DNA of 64,000 bases from Peptoclostridium litorale DSM 5388 (GCF_900141635.1 NZ_FSRH01000003.1:124001-188000); one strand, 5' to 3'; shown: positions 8,988-18,079, numbered from the stretch's first letter. The notes: a model not told the origin generated them from the letters alone. Made by a program: numbers and translations.

Positions 8988-9612
8988 TAGACTAAGGTGA
9001 TGCAGTATTCTAGTCAGTTTTTTCAGTCTGGAAGGCGGGGCTAAAAATCCGTCAAAGGGCACAGCGATGAAGGTTCTTGTTTTGGCTTCTGACGCCCAGT
9101 CGGGGGTCATTTCAGGGAGTAAGAAGGCCGGGGCGATCTGCAATGGCATGCAGGCGATGACCCTCCCTTCGCGGAGACTGTCTTTTCTTGCAAAAGACAG
9201 AGAAACCTATCGGAGGTCGGACTTGGGCTAGGCTGAAGGTAGAGTAGCCTGCCTTGAGTGGAATAGGTAGATAAGTGGATCAAACCCATATGCCCTAGAG
9301 CTCAGGGATGTTGGGTCCATTGCTGCTTGAAACCTATTCTGCAAAAGAGGCTAAGGATTGAAAAAATCTGTTGGGGAAAACTCCTAGACTGTAGCGTAGC
9401 AAGGGGATTGCAGTGCGGACTAAGTGGTGATCCAGTTTTGCATACGGCGACAATGCAAAAAGAGGTTTAAAGGGAAACCGCTATCATGGCGACAGGTAGT
9501 ACTTCTTTGGGAAATCCTACTGGACCTAAGCCGTAAAATTTATCCTTGCTGCCATCACTTTTGAATATAATAAAGGCCAAAATCCTAGTAGCCATACTAG
9601 GATATATTTTTA
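8988..9612 (+). ncRNA. ole: OLE RNA (ornate, large, extremophilic)
   Basis: A roughly 620-base stretch without a credible gene, rich in helices, with its own promoter and a terminator-like end. It lies directly upstream of oapA, between ispA and dxs, the position known for OLE RNA in Bacillus halodurans and many anaerobic Firmicutes. Size also fits (about 600 bases). Hairpins seen include 9178-9186 with 9192-9200 (9 bp), 9436-9443 with 9453-9460 (8 bp, loop holding GGCGACA), CTGCA/TGCAG inside a GGGTCAT/ATGACCC helix near 9105-9170, and a second GGCGACA loop near 9488-9494. OLE forms a membrane-associated complex with OapA and is linked to Mg2+ homeostasis and stress growth. The class call rests mainly on context; exact ends are estimated. 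Confidence 0.85.
9582..9612 (+). terminator. Terminator-like hairpin at the OLE RNA 3' end
   Basis: A 9-bp perfect stem (9582-9590 with 9595-9603), a GCCA loop and a U-rich tail. It could end most transcripts as free OLE RNA while letting some continue into oapA and dxs. Confidence 0.65.
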
Positions 9613-9694
9613 TCTATGCTTAGAAAATACATTATAGTCTGCAAGTCAAAATATATGGACTAATTGACATGATTGAATAAAAAGAGGTGCGGTT

Positions 9695-10297
9695 TTGTTA
9701 AGTAAGTTTAAGTGGATCAAAGACGCAAGATGGGTTGCAGTAATAGGCATAATGAGTTTTTTTATAGCTATACTCATGAGTGTAGTATCTGAAACCATTC
9801 TTAGGAATACTGGAATTATTACAGCTTTTATAGTGCTCATCACCATAATTTTAATTGGGGTTATGTTTGATTCCGTCGGCATAGCAGTGGCGGCTTCAAA
9901 GGAGATGACATTCCACTCCATGGCGGCAAACAGGGTAAAAGAGGCGAAGACTGCAGTAAGGATAGTCAGAAATGCAGGCATGGTGTCAAGCATATGCAAT
10001 GATGTCGTAGGGGATATTTGTGGTATAATAAGTGGTGTTGCAACAGCTATAATTATAACCAGAATTGCAGTCGTTTATAATATAAAGGACGCGGCGCTTA
10101 TGAGTGTCCTGCTCAGTGGGCTTGTGGCTTCAATGACCATAGGTGGAAAGGCCCTGGGCAAGGAGATAGGCATAAAAAAGTCAGACAATATAGTATATCA
10201 TTTGGCAATATTTATCCATATGGTTGAAAGTTTTTTAGGGGTTGAAATTCTAAAGCTTAAAAACAAAAAAAGGCAAAAGGGGAAAAAGGGGAGATAG
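9695..10297 (+). CDS. oapA: OLE-associated membrane protein OapA
   Basis: A 200-residue integral membrane protein with about four hydrophobic helices (roughly residues 13-32, 40-60, 103-128, 135-150) and a Lys/Arg-rich C-terminal tail (KNKKRQKGKKGR) that would suit RNA contact. OapA is the protein partner that carries OLE RNA to the membrane; it belongs to the DUF21 family related to Mg2+ transport proteins. The assignment rests on size, topology and the position immediately after the OLE locus and four bases before dxs. TTG 9695 follows an AAAGAGGTG site. Confidence 0.85.
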   Translation: MLSKFKWIKDARWVAVIGIMSFFIAILMSVVSETILRNTGIITAFIVLITIILIGVMFDSVGIAVAASKEMTFHSMAANRVKEAKTAVRIVRNAGMVSSICNDVVGDICGIISGVATAIIITRIAVVYNIKDAALMSVLLSGLVASMTIGGKALGKEIGIKKSDNIVYHLAIFIHMVESFLGVEILKLKNKKRQKGKKGR

Positions 10298-10301
10298 GCT
10301 C

Positions 10302-12179
10302 ATGTATAAACACTTGGATAATATAGAGGCTCCTTCAGACTTAAAAAAAATGAATATGCAAGAACTGAAAGAACTTTCAAGTGAAATAAGGGATTTTCTT
10401 ATAGATAAAGTATCAAAGACAGGGGGGCACCTTGCCTCAAATCTTGGAATAGTGGAAGTAACTCTTGCTCTTCACTGCGTTTTTGACAGCCCAAGGGACA
10501 AGTTCATATGGGATGTAGGGCATCAGGCCTATGTACATAAAATGGTCACGGGAAGAAAAGACAAATTCGACGGACTAAGACAGTATGGCGGACTGAGCGG
10601 ATTTCCCAAAAGATGTGAAAGTAAGCACGATGTATTTGAAGTGGGGCACAGCAGTACTTCCATATCGGCAGGGCTTGGAATGGCGGCTGCAAGGGACATT
10701 TTAAATGAAAACTATAACATAGTGTCCATAATAGGTGATGGCGCACTCACTGGGGGAATGGCCCTTGAGGCACTCAACCATTTGGGACATTCAAGGACTA
10801 AGATGATAATAATACTCAATGACAACGGAATGTCCATATCGCCGAATGTGGGAAGCATATCAAACTACCTCCACAAGATGAGAACCAATAAGATGTACAA
10901 GACATTCAAGGGTGAAGTTGAGGGGATAATAAGCTCTATTCCTAAAATAGGAAACAGGGTGTGCAAAACGGCCCACAAGGTGAAGGAAAGCGTAAAATAC
11001 TTTATGATTCCAGGAGCATTTTTTGAAGAATTGGGAATAAAATATTTTGGTCCTGTCGACGGACACGACATAGAAAATCTTATAAATACATTAAATGATG
11101 TTAAACATGTTGAAGGTCCGGTAATAATACACGCCCTGACTAAAAAGGGCAAGGGCTATGAGAAAGCCGAGCAGTATCCGGACAAATACCACGGCGTAGG
11201 CTCTTTTGACGTTCGAAAGGGGCTCGTTTCTGGCAATAAGACGACATATTCTAGTGTTGCAGGAGACAAGCTTGTTCAAATGGCAAAGAATGACAAGCGG
11301 ATTGTAGCAGTTACAGCGGCCATGCCTGATGGAACGGGTCTGGCAAAATTTAAAAGAGAATTTCCAGATAGATTTTTTGACGTTGGGATCGCCGAGGGAC
11401 ATGCGGTTACATTTTGTGCAGGACTTGCGGCAAACGGCATAAGACCGTTTTTTCCTGTATATTCTACGTTTTTGCAAAGAGGTTTTGACCAGATCATTCA
11501 TGACGTTGCAATGCAAAAATTACCAGTGACATTGCTTTTGGATAGAGCGGGACTTGTAGGAAATGACGGCGAGACGCATCATGGAGTGTTTGACCTCAGC
11601 TATTTGGGTCTTATACCGGATATCACAGTAATGGCTCCAATGGACGGTGAAGAACTTGAGCAGATGCTGGAATATTCTCTGGATATAAATGGACCGGTTG
11701 CAATAAGATATCCAAGGGGGGCGGCGTACTCAAGCGATTTTTCAAAGACGGATGTAAACAGTGGAAAATGGGATGTTCTCAAAAAAGGCAGAGAGGTTGC
11801 AGTACTTGCGATAGGCAAGGGGGTTGAGCTTTCGGCAGGAGCCGTTGAAATACTTTCAAATGCCGGAATAAGCGCGGGGCTTATAAACGCTAGATTTTTA
11901 AGCCCCGTAGACGAGGATGCCGTAAGGGAAGTACTTGCGGGATATGACTATGTGTTCACTGTCGAGGACAATGTGTATGCAGGAGGCTTCGGGAGCAGTG
12001 TGAAGCTGTTTGAGGATGCGGATTCATATAGGGGAAGGGTATACAATATAGCCCTTCCTGACCATTTCATAGAACATGGGGACACTTCAATACTGCTTGA
12101 AAAATACGGACTGTCCAGTGAAAAGATAGCATCGAGAATTTTAAATGTGGTTTCAAAAGCAAAAAAAGGAGTTGTATAA
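10302..12179 (+). CDS. dxs: 1-deoxy-D-xylulose-5-phosphate synthase
   Basis: Thiamine-diphosphate enzyme that joins pyruvate and glyceraldehyde 3-phosphate in the first step of the MEP isoprenoid pathway. The 625-residue protein shows the cofactor motif GDGALTGGMALEALN ending in NDN, the transketolase pyrimidine-binding domain with DRAGLVGNDGETHHG, and the C-terminal transketolase domain. Its last base overlaps the ATG of tlyA. Together with ispA it makes this block an isoprenoid operon. Confidence 0.96.
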   Translation: MYKHLDNIEAPSDLKKMNMQELKELSSEIRDFLIDKVSKTGGHLASNLGIVEVTLALHCVFDSPRDKFIWDVGHQAYVHKMVTGRKDKFDGLRQYGGLSGFPKRCESKHDVFEVGHSSTSISAGLGMAAARDILNENYNIVSIIGDGALTGGMALEALNHLGHSRTKMIIILNDNGMSISPNVGSISNYLHKMRTNKMYKTFKGEVEGIISSIPKIGNRVCKTAHKVKESVKYFMIPGAFFEELGIKYFGPVDGHDIENLINTLNDVKHVEGPVIIHALTKKGKGYEKAEQYPDKYHGVGSFDVRKGLVSGNKTTYSSVAGDKLVQMAKNDKRIVAVTAAMPDGTGLAKFKREFPDRFFDVGIAEGHAVTFCAGLAANGIRPFFPVYSTFLQRGFDQIIHDVAMQKLPVTLLLDRAGLVGNDGETHHGVFDLSYLGLIPDITVMAPMDGEELEQMLEYSLDINGPVAIRYPRGAAYSSDFSKTDVNSGKWDVLKKGREVAVLAIGKGVELSAGAVEILSNAGISAGLINARFLSPVDEDAVREVLAGYDYVFTVEDNVYAGGFGSSVKLFEDADSYRGRVYNIALPDHFIEHGDTSILLEKYGLSSEKIASRILNVVSKAKKGVV

Positions 12180-12985
12180 TGAAAAAAAGAATAGATGTTT
12201 TATTGTTTGAAAAAGGTCTTGTAGAATCTAGGGAAAGGGCAAAGACTACTGTAATGGCCGGCATTGTGCTTGTTGACAACCAAAAGGTGGACAAGCCGGG
12301 AACAAAGGTGGATGAAGATGCCGACATAAGAGTAAAGGGCAAGGTAATGCCGTTTGTAAGCAGAGGAGGACTTAAGCTTGACAAGGCGATAAAAAAGTTC
12401 GATATAGATCTTGAAGACAAGATTTGCATGGATATAGGTGCTTCTACGGGTGGATTTACCGATTGCATGTTGCAAAACGGTGCAAAAAGGGTATATTCTA
12501 TAGATGTAGGATATGGACAGCTTGCATGGAAGCTTAGAAGCGACGAGCGAGTGGTGTGCATGGAACGAACAAATATAAGAAATGTCACCAGCGAAGATAT
12601 ACAGGACAAGGCTGATTTTGCATCGATAGACGTGTCGTTCATATCACTTAAGCTTGTAATTCCGGTTGTAAGGGAGCTTATAAGGGAAAACGCATGCATA
12701 GTTGCTCTTATAAAGCCTCAATTTGAAGCTGGCAAAGAAAACGTTGGCAAGAAAGGTGTAGTCAGAGACAAAAAAGTTCATGCTGATGTCATAAACACAA
12801 TAGTTGACTTTGTTCAGGAAACCGGATTTGAAGTTTTGGGTATTGATTTTTCACCGGTGAAGGGACCGGAAGGAAATATAGAATATCTTCTTTATATTCA
12901 AAAGAGCGGTGAAGCGCTGCCTAGAGACCTGAAAGAATCCATTTCTGTTTTAGTAGACAATTCACACAATGATCTTAACAGCTAA
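12179..12985 (+). CDS. tlyA: TlyA family rRNA 2'-O-methyltransferase
   Basis: Cytidine-2'-O-methyltransferase/hemolysin A family (YqxC in Bacillus). An N-terminal S4 RNA-binding domain (residues about 1-60, KKRIDVLLFEKGLVESRERA) precedes an FtsJ-type methyltransferase domain with DIGASTGGFTDCMLQ, the ALIKPQFE motif and the expected Lys-Asp-Lys-Glu style residues. Length is 268. It is in the usual dxs-tlyA-argR order and is translationally coupled to dxs. Confidence 0.92.
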   Translation: MKKRIDVLLFEKGLVESRERAKTTVMAGIVLVDNQKVDKPGTKVDEDADIRVKGKVMPFVSRGGLKLDKAIKKFDIDLEDKICMDIGASTGGFTDCMLQNGAKRVYSIDVGYGQLAWKLRSDERVVCMERTNIRNVTSEDIQDKADFASIDVSFISLKLVIPVVRELIRENACIVALIKPQFEAGKENVGKKGVVRDKKVHADVINTIVDFVQETGFEVLGIDFSPVKGPEGNIEYLLYIQKSGEALPRDLKESISVLVDNSHNDLNS

Positions 12986-13021
12986 TTAAAAAATTAAATG
13001 CATAAAAGGAGGAGTATCTAG

Positions 13022-13468
13022 TTGAAGCTATCGAGACACTCTCAGATTTTGGAGATAATAAAGGATAAAGAGATAGAAACGCAAGACGAATTGGCTCTTG
13101 AACTTAAAGGGGTGGGAATAAATGTTACACAGGCCACGGTTTCAAGAGATATAAAAGAGCTCAAACTTGTGAAAGTGCTTAGCCCGAGCGGCAAATACAA
13201 GTACACATATCTTGAAAAGGATGACAAAAAATCTTCAGATAAGCTTATAAGAGTCGCAAAAGATACACTCATATCAATGGATTACTCTGAAAACATAATA
13301 TGCCTTAGGACTATAAAGGGTGCGGCGCCAATAGTTGCCCATGCGGTGGACAGTCTTGAGCTCCGCGAAATAGTTGGTACAATAGGCGGAATAAATACCG
13401 TTTTCATACTTCTCAGGGATAGAAACGACGTAGAGCAGATAATGGAAAGGTTCAAAAAACTACTGTGA
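13022..13468 (+). CDS. argR: Arginine repressor ArgR/AhrC
   Basis: Hexameric arginine-responsive transcription regulator. The N-terminal winged helix has the DNA-recognition stretch VTQATVSRDIKELKLVK and the C-terminal arginine-binding and oligomerisation domain has GTIGGINTVFIL. The 148-residue length is normal. TTG 13022 follows AAAGGAGGAG. In this window arginine genes also carry T-box leaders, so ArgR is probably not their only control. It occupies the conserved slot before recN. Confidence 0.94.
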   Translation: MKLSRHSQILEIIKDKEIETQDELALELKGVGINVTQATVSRDIKELKLVKVLSPSGKYKYTYLEKDDKKSSDKLIRVAKDTLISMDYSENIICLRTIKGAAPIVAHAVDSLELREIVGTIGGINTVFILLRDRNDVEQIMERFKKLL

Positions 13469-13491
13469 AAAAATTGGGAGAGGAATTTTGA

Positions 13492-15177
13492 ATGATCCTG
13501 GAGCTTTATATAAAAAATTTCATACTGATTGAAGAGGCGACATTGAGATTTGGAGAAGGGCTCAACATAATAACTGGAGAGACCGGATCAGGCAAATCAA
13601 TACTTCTCAATGCAATATCGCTTTGCCTTGGAGACAGGTGGGATAAGACATATGCCAGAGACAAGGGCATGAATACAATAGTGGAAACCACTTTCTTTAT
13701 GGAAGACAAGAGGCTCAGGGGTCTCTTGTCTGAAGAATTTGGCATTGAATGCATGGAAGATGGAATGATAATAGTCAGCAGGGAGCTTACCTGTGATGGA
13801 AAGAGCATAAGCAAGATAAACGGGAGAAATATAAAGCTTGGCAGACTGAAAAACATTGTAGGAATGATAATAGACATCCACTCCCAGCATGAAACTTATG
13901 ATATGTTTGACAAGGAAAAGTACCTTTACTATTTGGACCAGTATGGGAAGAAACAAATAGACCCATGCAAGGCCGAATATGCGAACATATATTCAAAATA
14001 CAGGGAAATAAGAGAGCAAATAAGAAGTCTGTCCGGGGACAGAGACGAAAAACAAATACAAAGGGAGATAGACCTTCTCCAGTTTCAAATAGACGAGATA
14101 GAACAGGCGGAACTGGAAAACTGCAATATCGATGAAATGGAAAGGGAGATCGACAAGCTTAGGAATATGAAAAGCATAGAAAAAACTATAATGAACTGCT
14201 ATTCGACGCTTTATTCCTCGAATTTTAATGCTTGCGACTTTATATCACAGGTTAACAAGGACTTGCAGGACATAGCGTGCTTTGATTCGAAGCTTGAAAA
14301 CTTTCAAAGCAGCATAGAAGGGGTTTACCATACAATAGTGGAGATTTCCAGAGAGATAAGGCTGTACAGCGACAGCATGAGCTTTGACGACATGAGGCTG
14401 GAGCAGCTTGAGGACAGCCTGTCGGCCATAAATAATCTCAAAAGAAAATACGGCAATACTATAGAAGAGATACTTAAATATAAAAGCGACATTTCAAAAA
14501 GTCTGGATGAAATACTAAACAGGGATAACTTGATTGAGGATTTGATGAGGCAAAAGGATGAAATTGAATCTGTTTTAAAAAAGGCCGCGACAAAGCTGTC
14601 TGAAAGCAGAAGGGCGGTAGCTCAAAAATTCGAGCAGAAGATAAAAAATGAGGTAAGATCGTTAAACAACAATTATGCTGAGTTTAAAATAGAACTTAAC
14701 CGAAAGCCAGAGTATGAAAATTCTGGAATAGATGACATCATGTTTATGGTGTCTTTCAACCTGGGAGAGGAAATACTTCCACTAAACAAAGTGGCGTCAG
14801 GTGGAGAAATATCCAGATTCATGCTGGCGCTTAAAAATGTAATAACTGAATTTGAAACTGTCGGAACACTGATATTCGATGAAATAGATACGGGTATAAG
14901 TGGAATAACTGCACAGGTTGTTGGCGGAAAGCTCAGGGAGATTTCAAAGAAGAAGCAGATAATATGCATAACCCATCTTCCGCAGATAGCAGTCAATTCA
15001 GACTGTCATTTTAAAATACAAAAGACAATAATGGATAAACGGGTTCAAACCAGTATTTCAAAGCTGTCTGAAGAAGGAAAAGTCAACGAAATAGCAAGGC
15101 TCATGGGGGGGCTCAACATAACTCAGACAACAATCAAGAGTGCAAAAGAGATACTGAATATGGCAAGGAATAACTAA
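13492..15177 (+). CDS. recN: DNA repair protein RecN
   Basis: SMC-like ATPase for double-strand break repair. The Walker A GETGSGKS is near residues 30-37, a coiled-coil middle contains the usual DIHSQHETYDMFD signature, and the C-terminal part has LNKVASGGEISRFMLALK (ABC signature) and IFDEIDTGISG (Walker B). 561 residues, full length. It lies between argR and spo0A; in most spore formers spoIVB would follow it, but here spo0A follows directly. Confidence 0.96.
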   Translation: MILELYIKNFILIEEATLRFGEGLNIITGETGSGKSILLNAISLCLGDRWDKTYARDKGMNTIVETTFFMEDKRLRGLLSEEFGIECMEDGMIIVSRELTCDGKSISKINGRNIKLGRLKNIVGMIIDIHSQHETYDMFDKEKYLYYLDQYGKKQIDPCKAEYANIYSKYREIREQIRSLSGDRDEKQIQREIDLLQFQIDEIEQAELENCNIDEMEREIDKLRNMKSIEKTIMNCYSTLYSSNFNACDFISQVNKDLQDIACFDSKLENFQSSIEGVYHTIVEISREIRLYSDSMSFDDMRLEQLEDSLSAINNLKRKYGNTIEEILKYKSDISKSLDEILNRDNLIEDLMRQKDEIESVLKKAATKLSESRRAVAQKFEQKIKNEVRSLNNNYAEFKIELNRKPEYENSGIDDIMFMVSFNLGEEILPLNKVASGGEISRFMLALKNVITEFETVGTLIFDEIDTGISGITAQVVGGKLREISKKKQIICITHLPQIAVNSDCHFKIQKTIMDKRVQTSISKLSEEGKVNEIARLMGGLNITQTTIKSAKEILNMARNN

Positions 15178-15222
15178 AAATGACGGGTCACATATAAAAA
15201 TTTCGTCTTGGGGGGATTTAAT

Positions 15223-16035
15223 TTGAGAAAAATGGAAGACATAAGAATAGTTATAGCTGATGACAATAGAGATTTTCGTCATATGATGAATGAGTATATG
15301 TCAAATGAAGAAGATATACAAGTCGTAGGAATGGCGAGAGATGGTATTGAGGCAATTGAAAAAGTTGTGGAGACAAATCCGGATCTTCTTATACTTGATA
15401 TAATAATGCCGCATATAGATGGGCTTGGAGTCATAGAAAAGCTGGTTGAAATGAAAGTTAAGAACATGCCAAGGATAATAGTCCTTTCAGCAGTTGGTCA
15501 GGACAGAATAACTCAAAAGGCCTTGAGCATGGGTGCGGATTATTACATGGTCAAGCCGTTTTCATTTGAAATGCTTACGAGCAGAATAAGAGATATTGTG
15601 CTGCAAAATTCAGTTCCATTAAAGGATGATCAGTCAGCGTCAAAATTTGAAAATGCCGGCTCTGGCGGCAGTTCTTTGAATATAGAAAATGAAATAACAA
15701 ATGTAATGCACGAAGTGGGAATACCTCCTCACATAAAAGGATACCAGTATATGAGAGAGGCAATAGACATGGTTATAAAGGATATGAGTCTTTTGAGCGG
15801 GGTGACTAAAGCTCTTTATCCTGGAATCGCACAAAGGTTCAACACAACGCCAAGCAGAGTGGAAAGAGCAATAAGGCATGCCATTGAAGTGGCTTGGGGC
15901 AAGGGAAGTCCAGAGGCCATAAGAGGACTTTTCGGGTACGAGTCGTATGACAGCAAAGGCAAGCCTACCAATAGTGAGTTTATAGCCATGGCGGCGGACG
16001 CCATAAGGATTAAAAACAAAGTTGGAAGTAAATAG
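15223..16035 (+). CDS. spo0A: Sporulation master regulator Spo0A
   Basis: Response regulator that controls entry into sporulation. The receiver domain occupies residues about 6-125 with the acidic pair in IADDN, phospho-acceptor Asp59 in LILDIIMPH and the Lys in MVKPFSFE. The C-terminal Spo0A DNA-binding domain carries the strongly conserved [15 protein letters not shown] recognition helix. TTG 15223 is chosen because GGGGGGA lies about seven bases upstream; an ATG three codons later is less well spaced. About 270 residues. A strong terminator follows. Confidence 0.95.
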   Translation: MRKMEDIRIVIADDNRDFRHMMNEYMSNEEDIQVVGMARDGIEAIEKVVETNPDLLILDIIMPHIDGLGVIEKLVEMKVKNMPRIIVLSAVGQDRITQKALSMGADYYMVKPFSFEMLTSRIRDIVLQNSVPLKDDQSASKFENAGSGGSSLNIENEITNVMHEVGIPPHIKGYQYMREAIDMVIKDMSLLSGVTKALYPGIAQRFNTTPSRVERAIRHAIEVAWGKGSPEAIRGLFGYESYDSKGKPTNSEFIAMAADAIRIKNKVGSK

Positions 16036-16045
16036 CGATAAAAAG

Positions 16046-16080
16046 ACACTTCTTATCCCGTGGATAATGAAGTGTTTTTT
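16046..16080 (+). terminator. Terminator after spo0A
   Basis: A 13-bp stem with one bulge (ACACTTC-TTATCC with GGATAA-T-GAAGTGT) followed by seven T residues, starting 11 bases after the spo0A stop. Confidence 0.9.
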
Positions 16081-16419
16081 TATAAAAATATTCATATGGA
16101 ATACGAAGATATGGAGCTTTATATAGAAAACTGTGTAGATGTGATCAAATGCTGACTGTATTAATAGCATGTGCATTATTGATAGTATTAGTACTTTGCA
16201 TATGGGGAGAAGGGAAATGACTCTAGCTTGTTACATTATAACAGCTTTTTCTTTTTTATAATGAGCATATGTTGTCATAGTATTTTAAAAGGTAAATGGG
16301 TTAAATGCAAAACGAAATTAAATTAAAATAATTAATTTTTTTGAAAGTAAAATCTGTCTGAATGGGTAATATTTATAATAAGAACTGCAAAATAAAAAGA
16401 ATGTAAAGGGGATGATATT
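16081..16419. other. AT-rich intergenic stretch with two tiny overlapping frames
   Basis: About 340 bases between the spo0A terminator and the next gene. It contains a 19-codon frame at 16096-16155 and, overlapping its end, a 23-codon frame at 16149-16220 that would encode a single hydrophobic helix followed by WGEGK. Neither has a clear ribosome binding site. A TATAAT-like box lies at 16374-16379 without a partner -35 box. No RNA gene is recognised. Confidence 0.35.
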
Positions 16420-16725
16420 ATGCCATACAGAGGGGAAGCGGTAGGTAGGAGTAGAGATAAAGACAAAAAAATGTTCAGAGAATCATCCAAGCAAAGGTAT
16501 GAGATTGAGAAGAAAGAAACTGAAAAAGAACTTCATGACAATAAAATAGAAATAGAAAAACTATTGAATGAGGATTTTGAATACTACGAAACCAAGAAGG
16601 AGCATGGTATAAGCTATGCTGTTTTTAAAGAAAAAGGAAAAGATAATTTTAGAGAGTTGAAATTTGAATATGAAGAAAATTATAGCCACCTTAAAGATAT
16701 GTGGACTATAGAAGTCGAAGATTAA
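16420..16725 (+). CDS. Small charged protein of unknown function
   Basis: A 101-residue protein with a good start: AAAGGGGATGATATT leads into ATG 16420. It is very hydrophilic, with a Lys/Arg/Glu-rich helical first half (about residues 10-52) and a second half holding several aromatic residues (EYYETKKEHGISYAVFKEKG). No signal peptide or membrane segment is visible and I recognise no family. It is a single-gene unit, closed by a strong bidirectional terminator shared with argJ. Confidence 0.7.
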   Translation: MPYRGEAVGRSRDKDKKMFRESSKQRYEIEKKETEKELHDNKIEIEKLLNEDFEYYETKKEHGISYAVFKEKGKDNFRELKFEYEENYSHLKDMWTIEVED

Positions 16726-16757
16726 AAAATGCGGTACCTCAAGGTACCGCATTTTTT
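16724..16757. terminator. Bidirectional terminator between the small gene and argJ
   Basis: A perfect 16-bp inverted repeat (16724-16739 with 16742-16757) with A-rich left and T-rich right ends, so it can end transcription from either side. It serves the plus-strand small gene and the minus-strand argC-argJ unit. Confidence 0.9.
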
Positions 16758-16768
16758 CTGTGAAGATA

Positions 16769-17983
16769 TTAGCTTTTGTACATGGCGTTGACTTTTATAT
16801 AGTCATAGCTTAGATCGCATCCCCATGCAGTTGCACTGTAGTCGCCCATTTTAAGGTCTATTGTTATGATTACATGGCCGCTTTTCATTATTTTTTGGGC
16901 CTTGTCTTCGTCAAAGTCTATTCCTATTCCATTTTCAGCTATCTGAATGGAGTCGGAATCGTCTTTGAAGAAAATAGCCACCTTGTCAGGGACTATCTCA
17001 GCACCAGAATATCCAAGTGCGCACAGTATTCTTCCCCAGTTTGAGTTGTTGCCGAAAAATGCGGCTTTTACAAGGCTTGACGTTATTACAGACTTTGCGC
17101 AAAGCTTTGCCTCTTCCTTTGAAGGTGCATTAAGCACATGGGCCTCTATAAGCTTTGTAGCGCCTTCGCCGTCTGCGGCTATCATCTTTGAAAGCTCCTT
17201 GTTTACATAGTCCAGAGCCTCCTTGAACTTGTGGTAGGAATCATCTTCCTTCGAAACCGCCTTGTTTCCGGCAAGCCCGTTTGCAAGTATTATTACAGTA
17301 TCATTTGTGCTGGTATCCCCATCCACGGATATCATGTTATATGAATCCTCTATGCTGTCTTTTAGCATATTTGAAAGCATGTCTTTTTCTATGCTTATAT
17401 TTGTGGTTATGAAAGACAGCATTGTTCCCATGTTCGGATGTATCATGCCCGAGCCCTTTGCAATTCCTCCTATGAATATATCCTTTCCGTCAATTTCAAA
17501 TTGGACAGCTATTTGCTTTGTATAGGAGTCAGTGGTCATTATGGCATGGGCTGAATCGTCCCCGCCGTCTACAGACAGGGAGGAACACGCTTTTTCTATT
17601 CCGCTTGAGATCTTGTCCATTGGAAGCTGAACACCGATTATCCCTGTAGAGGAGACAAGCACGCTCTTTTCATCTATGCCAAGGCACTGCGCCGTCTTTT
17701 GAGCCATGAACTTTGCGTTTTCGAGCCCCTGCTCTCCCGTACATGCATTTGCATTTCCACTGTTTACAACTATTGCCTGCGATTTTTCGTGTTTTATGGT
17801 CTCGATATCGAGTACAACAGGCGCGGCCTGGACCTTATTTTTTGTAAACACACCTGCAGAAGTTGCGGGAACCTCGCTAAATATAACGCAAAGGTCTTTT
17901 TTATTCTTTTTTAATCCGCTGTGAATTCCGGATGATGTGAATCCAGGAACATCAGTTATGGTTTTATCTTTAAGTATTATCAA
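16769..17983 (-). CDS. argJ: Bifunctional ornithine acetyltransferase / N-acetylglutamate synthase
   Basis: Transfers acetyl from N-acetylornithine to glutamate, closing the acetyl cycle of arginine synthesis. The self-cleavage region KGSGMIHPNMGTML contains the nucleophilic Thr that splits the precursor into alpha and beta chains. VNSGNANACTG and GNNSNWGRILCALGYSGA are also family motifs. The second TTG (17983) is taken as the start because AAGGAG abuts the first TTG (17992) too closely. About 404 residues. It follows argC on the minus strand with a 96-base gap. Confidence 0.95.
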   Translation of the reverse strand: MIILKDKTITDVPGFTSSGIHSGLKKNKKDLCVIFSEVPATSAGVFTKNKVQAAPVVLDIETIKHEKSQAIVVNSGNANACTGEQGLENAKFMAQKTAQCLGIDEKSVLVSSTGIIGVQLPMDKISSGIEKACSSLSVDGGDDSAHAIMTTDSYTKQIAVQFEIDGKDIFIGGIAKGSGMIHPNMGTMLSFITTNISIEKDMLSNMLKDSIEDSYNMISVDGDTSTNDTVIILANGLAGNKAVSKEDDSYHKFKEALDYVNKELSKMIAADGEGATKLIEAHVLNAPSKEEAKLCAKSVITSSLVKAAFFGNNSNWGRILCALGYSGAEIVPDKVAIFFKDDSDSIQIAENGIGIDFDEDKAQKIMKSGHVIITIDLKMGDYSATAWGCDLSYDYIKVNAMYKS

Positions 17984-18079
17984 AACGATCAACTCCTTAT
18001 ATACGATACTGTATGACGGGTTACATTATTAAAATTCAATTTCTGCCGCAGGCAGTTGGTTTATGTTCAAATCAATTTT

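Noticed and set aside
9107-9289. A 60-codon minus-strand frame inside the OLE region.
   Set aside because: No ribosome site or family resemblance; it overlaps structured RNA and is best seen as a by-product.
8975-9600. The long RNA first looked like RNase P RNA or a group II intron remnant because of its size and helices.
   Set aside because: RNase P core motifs and an intron-encoded protein are absent, while the ispA-RNA-oapA-dxs context fits OLE RNA.
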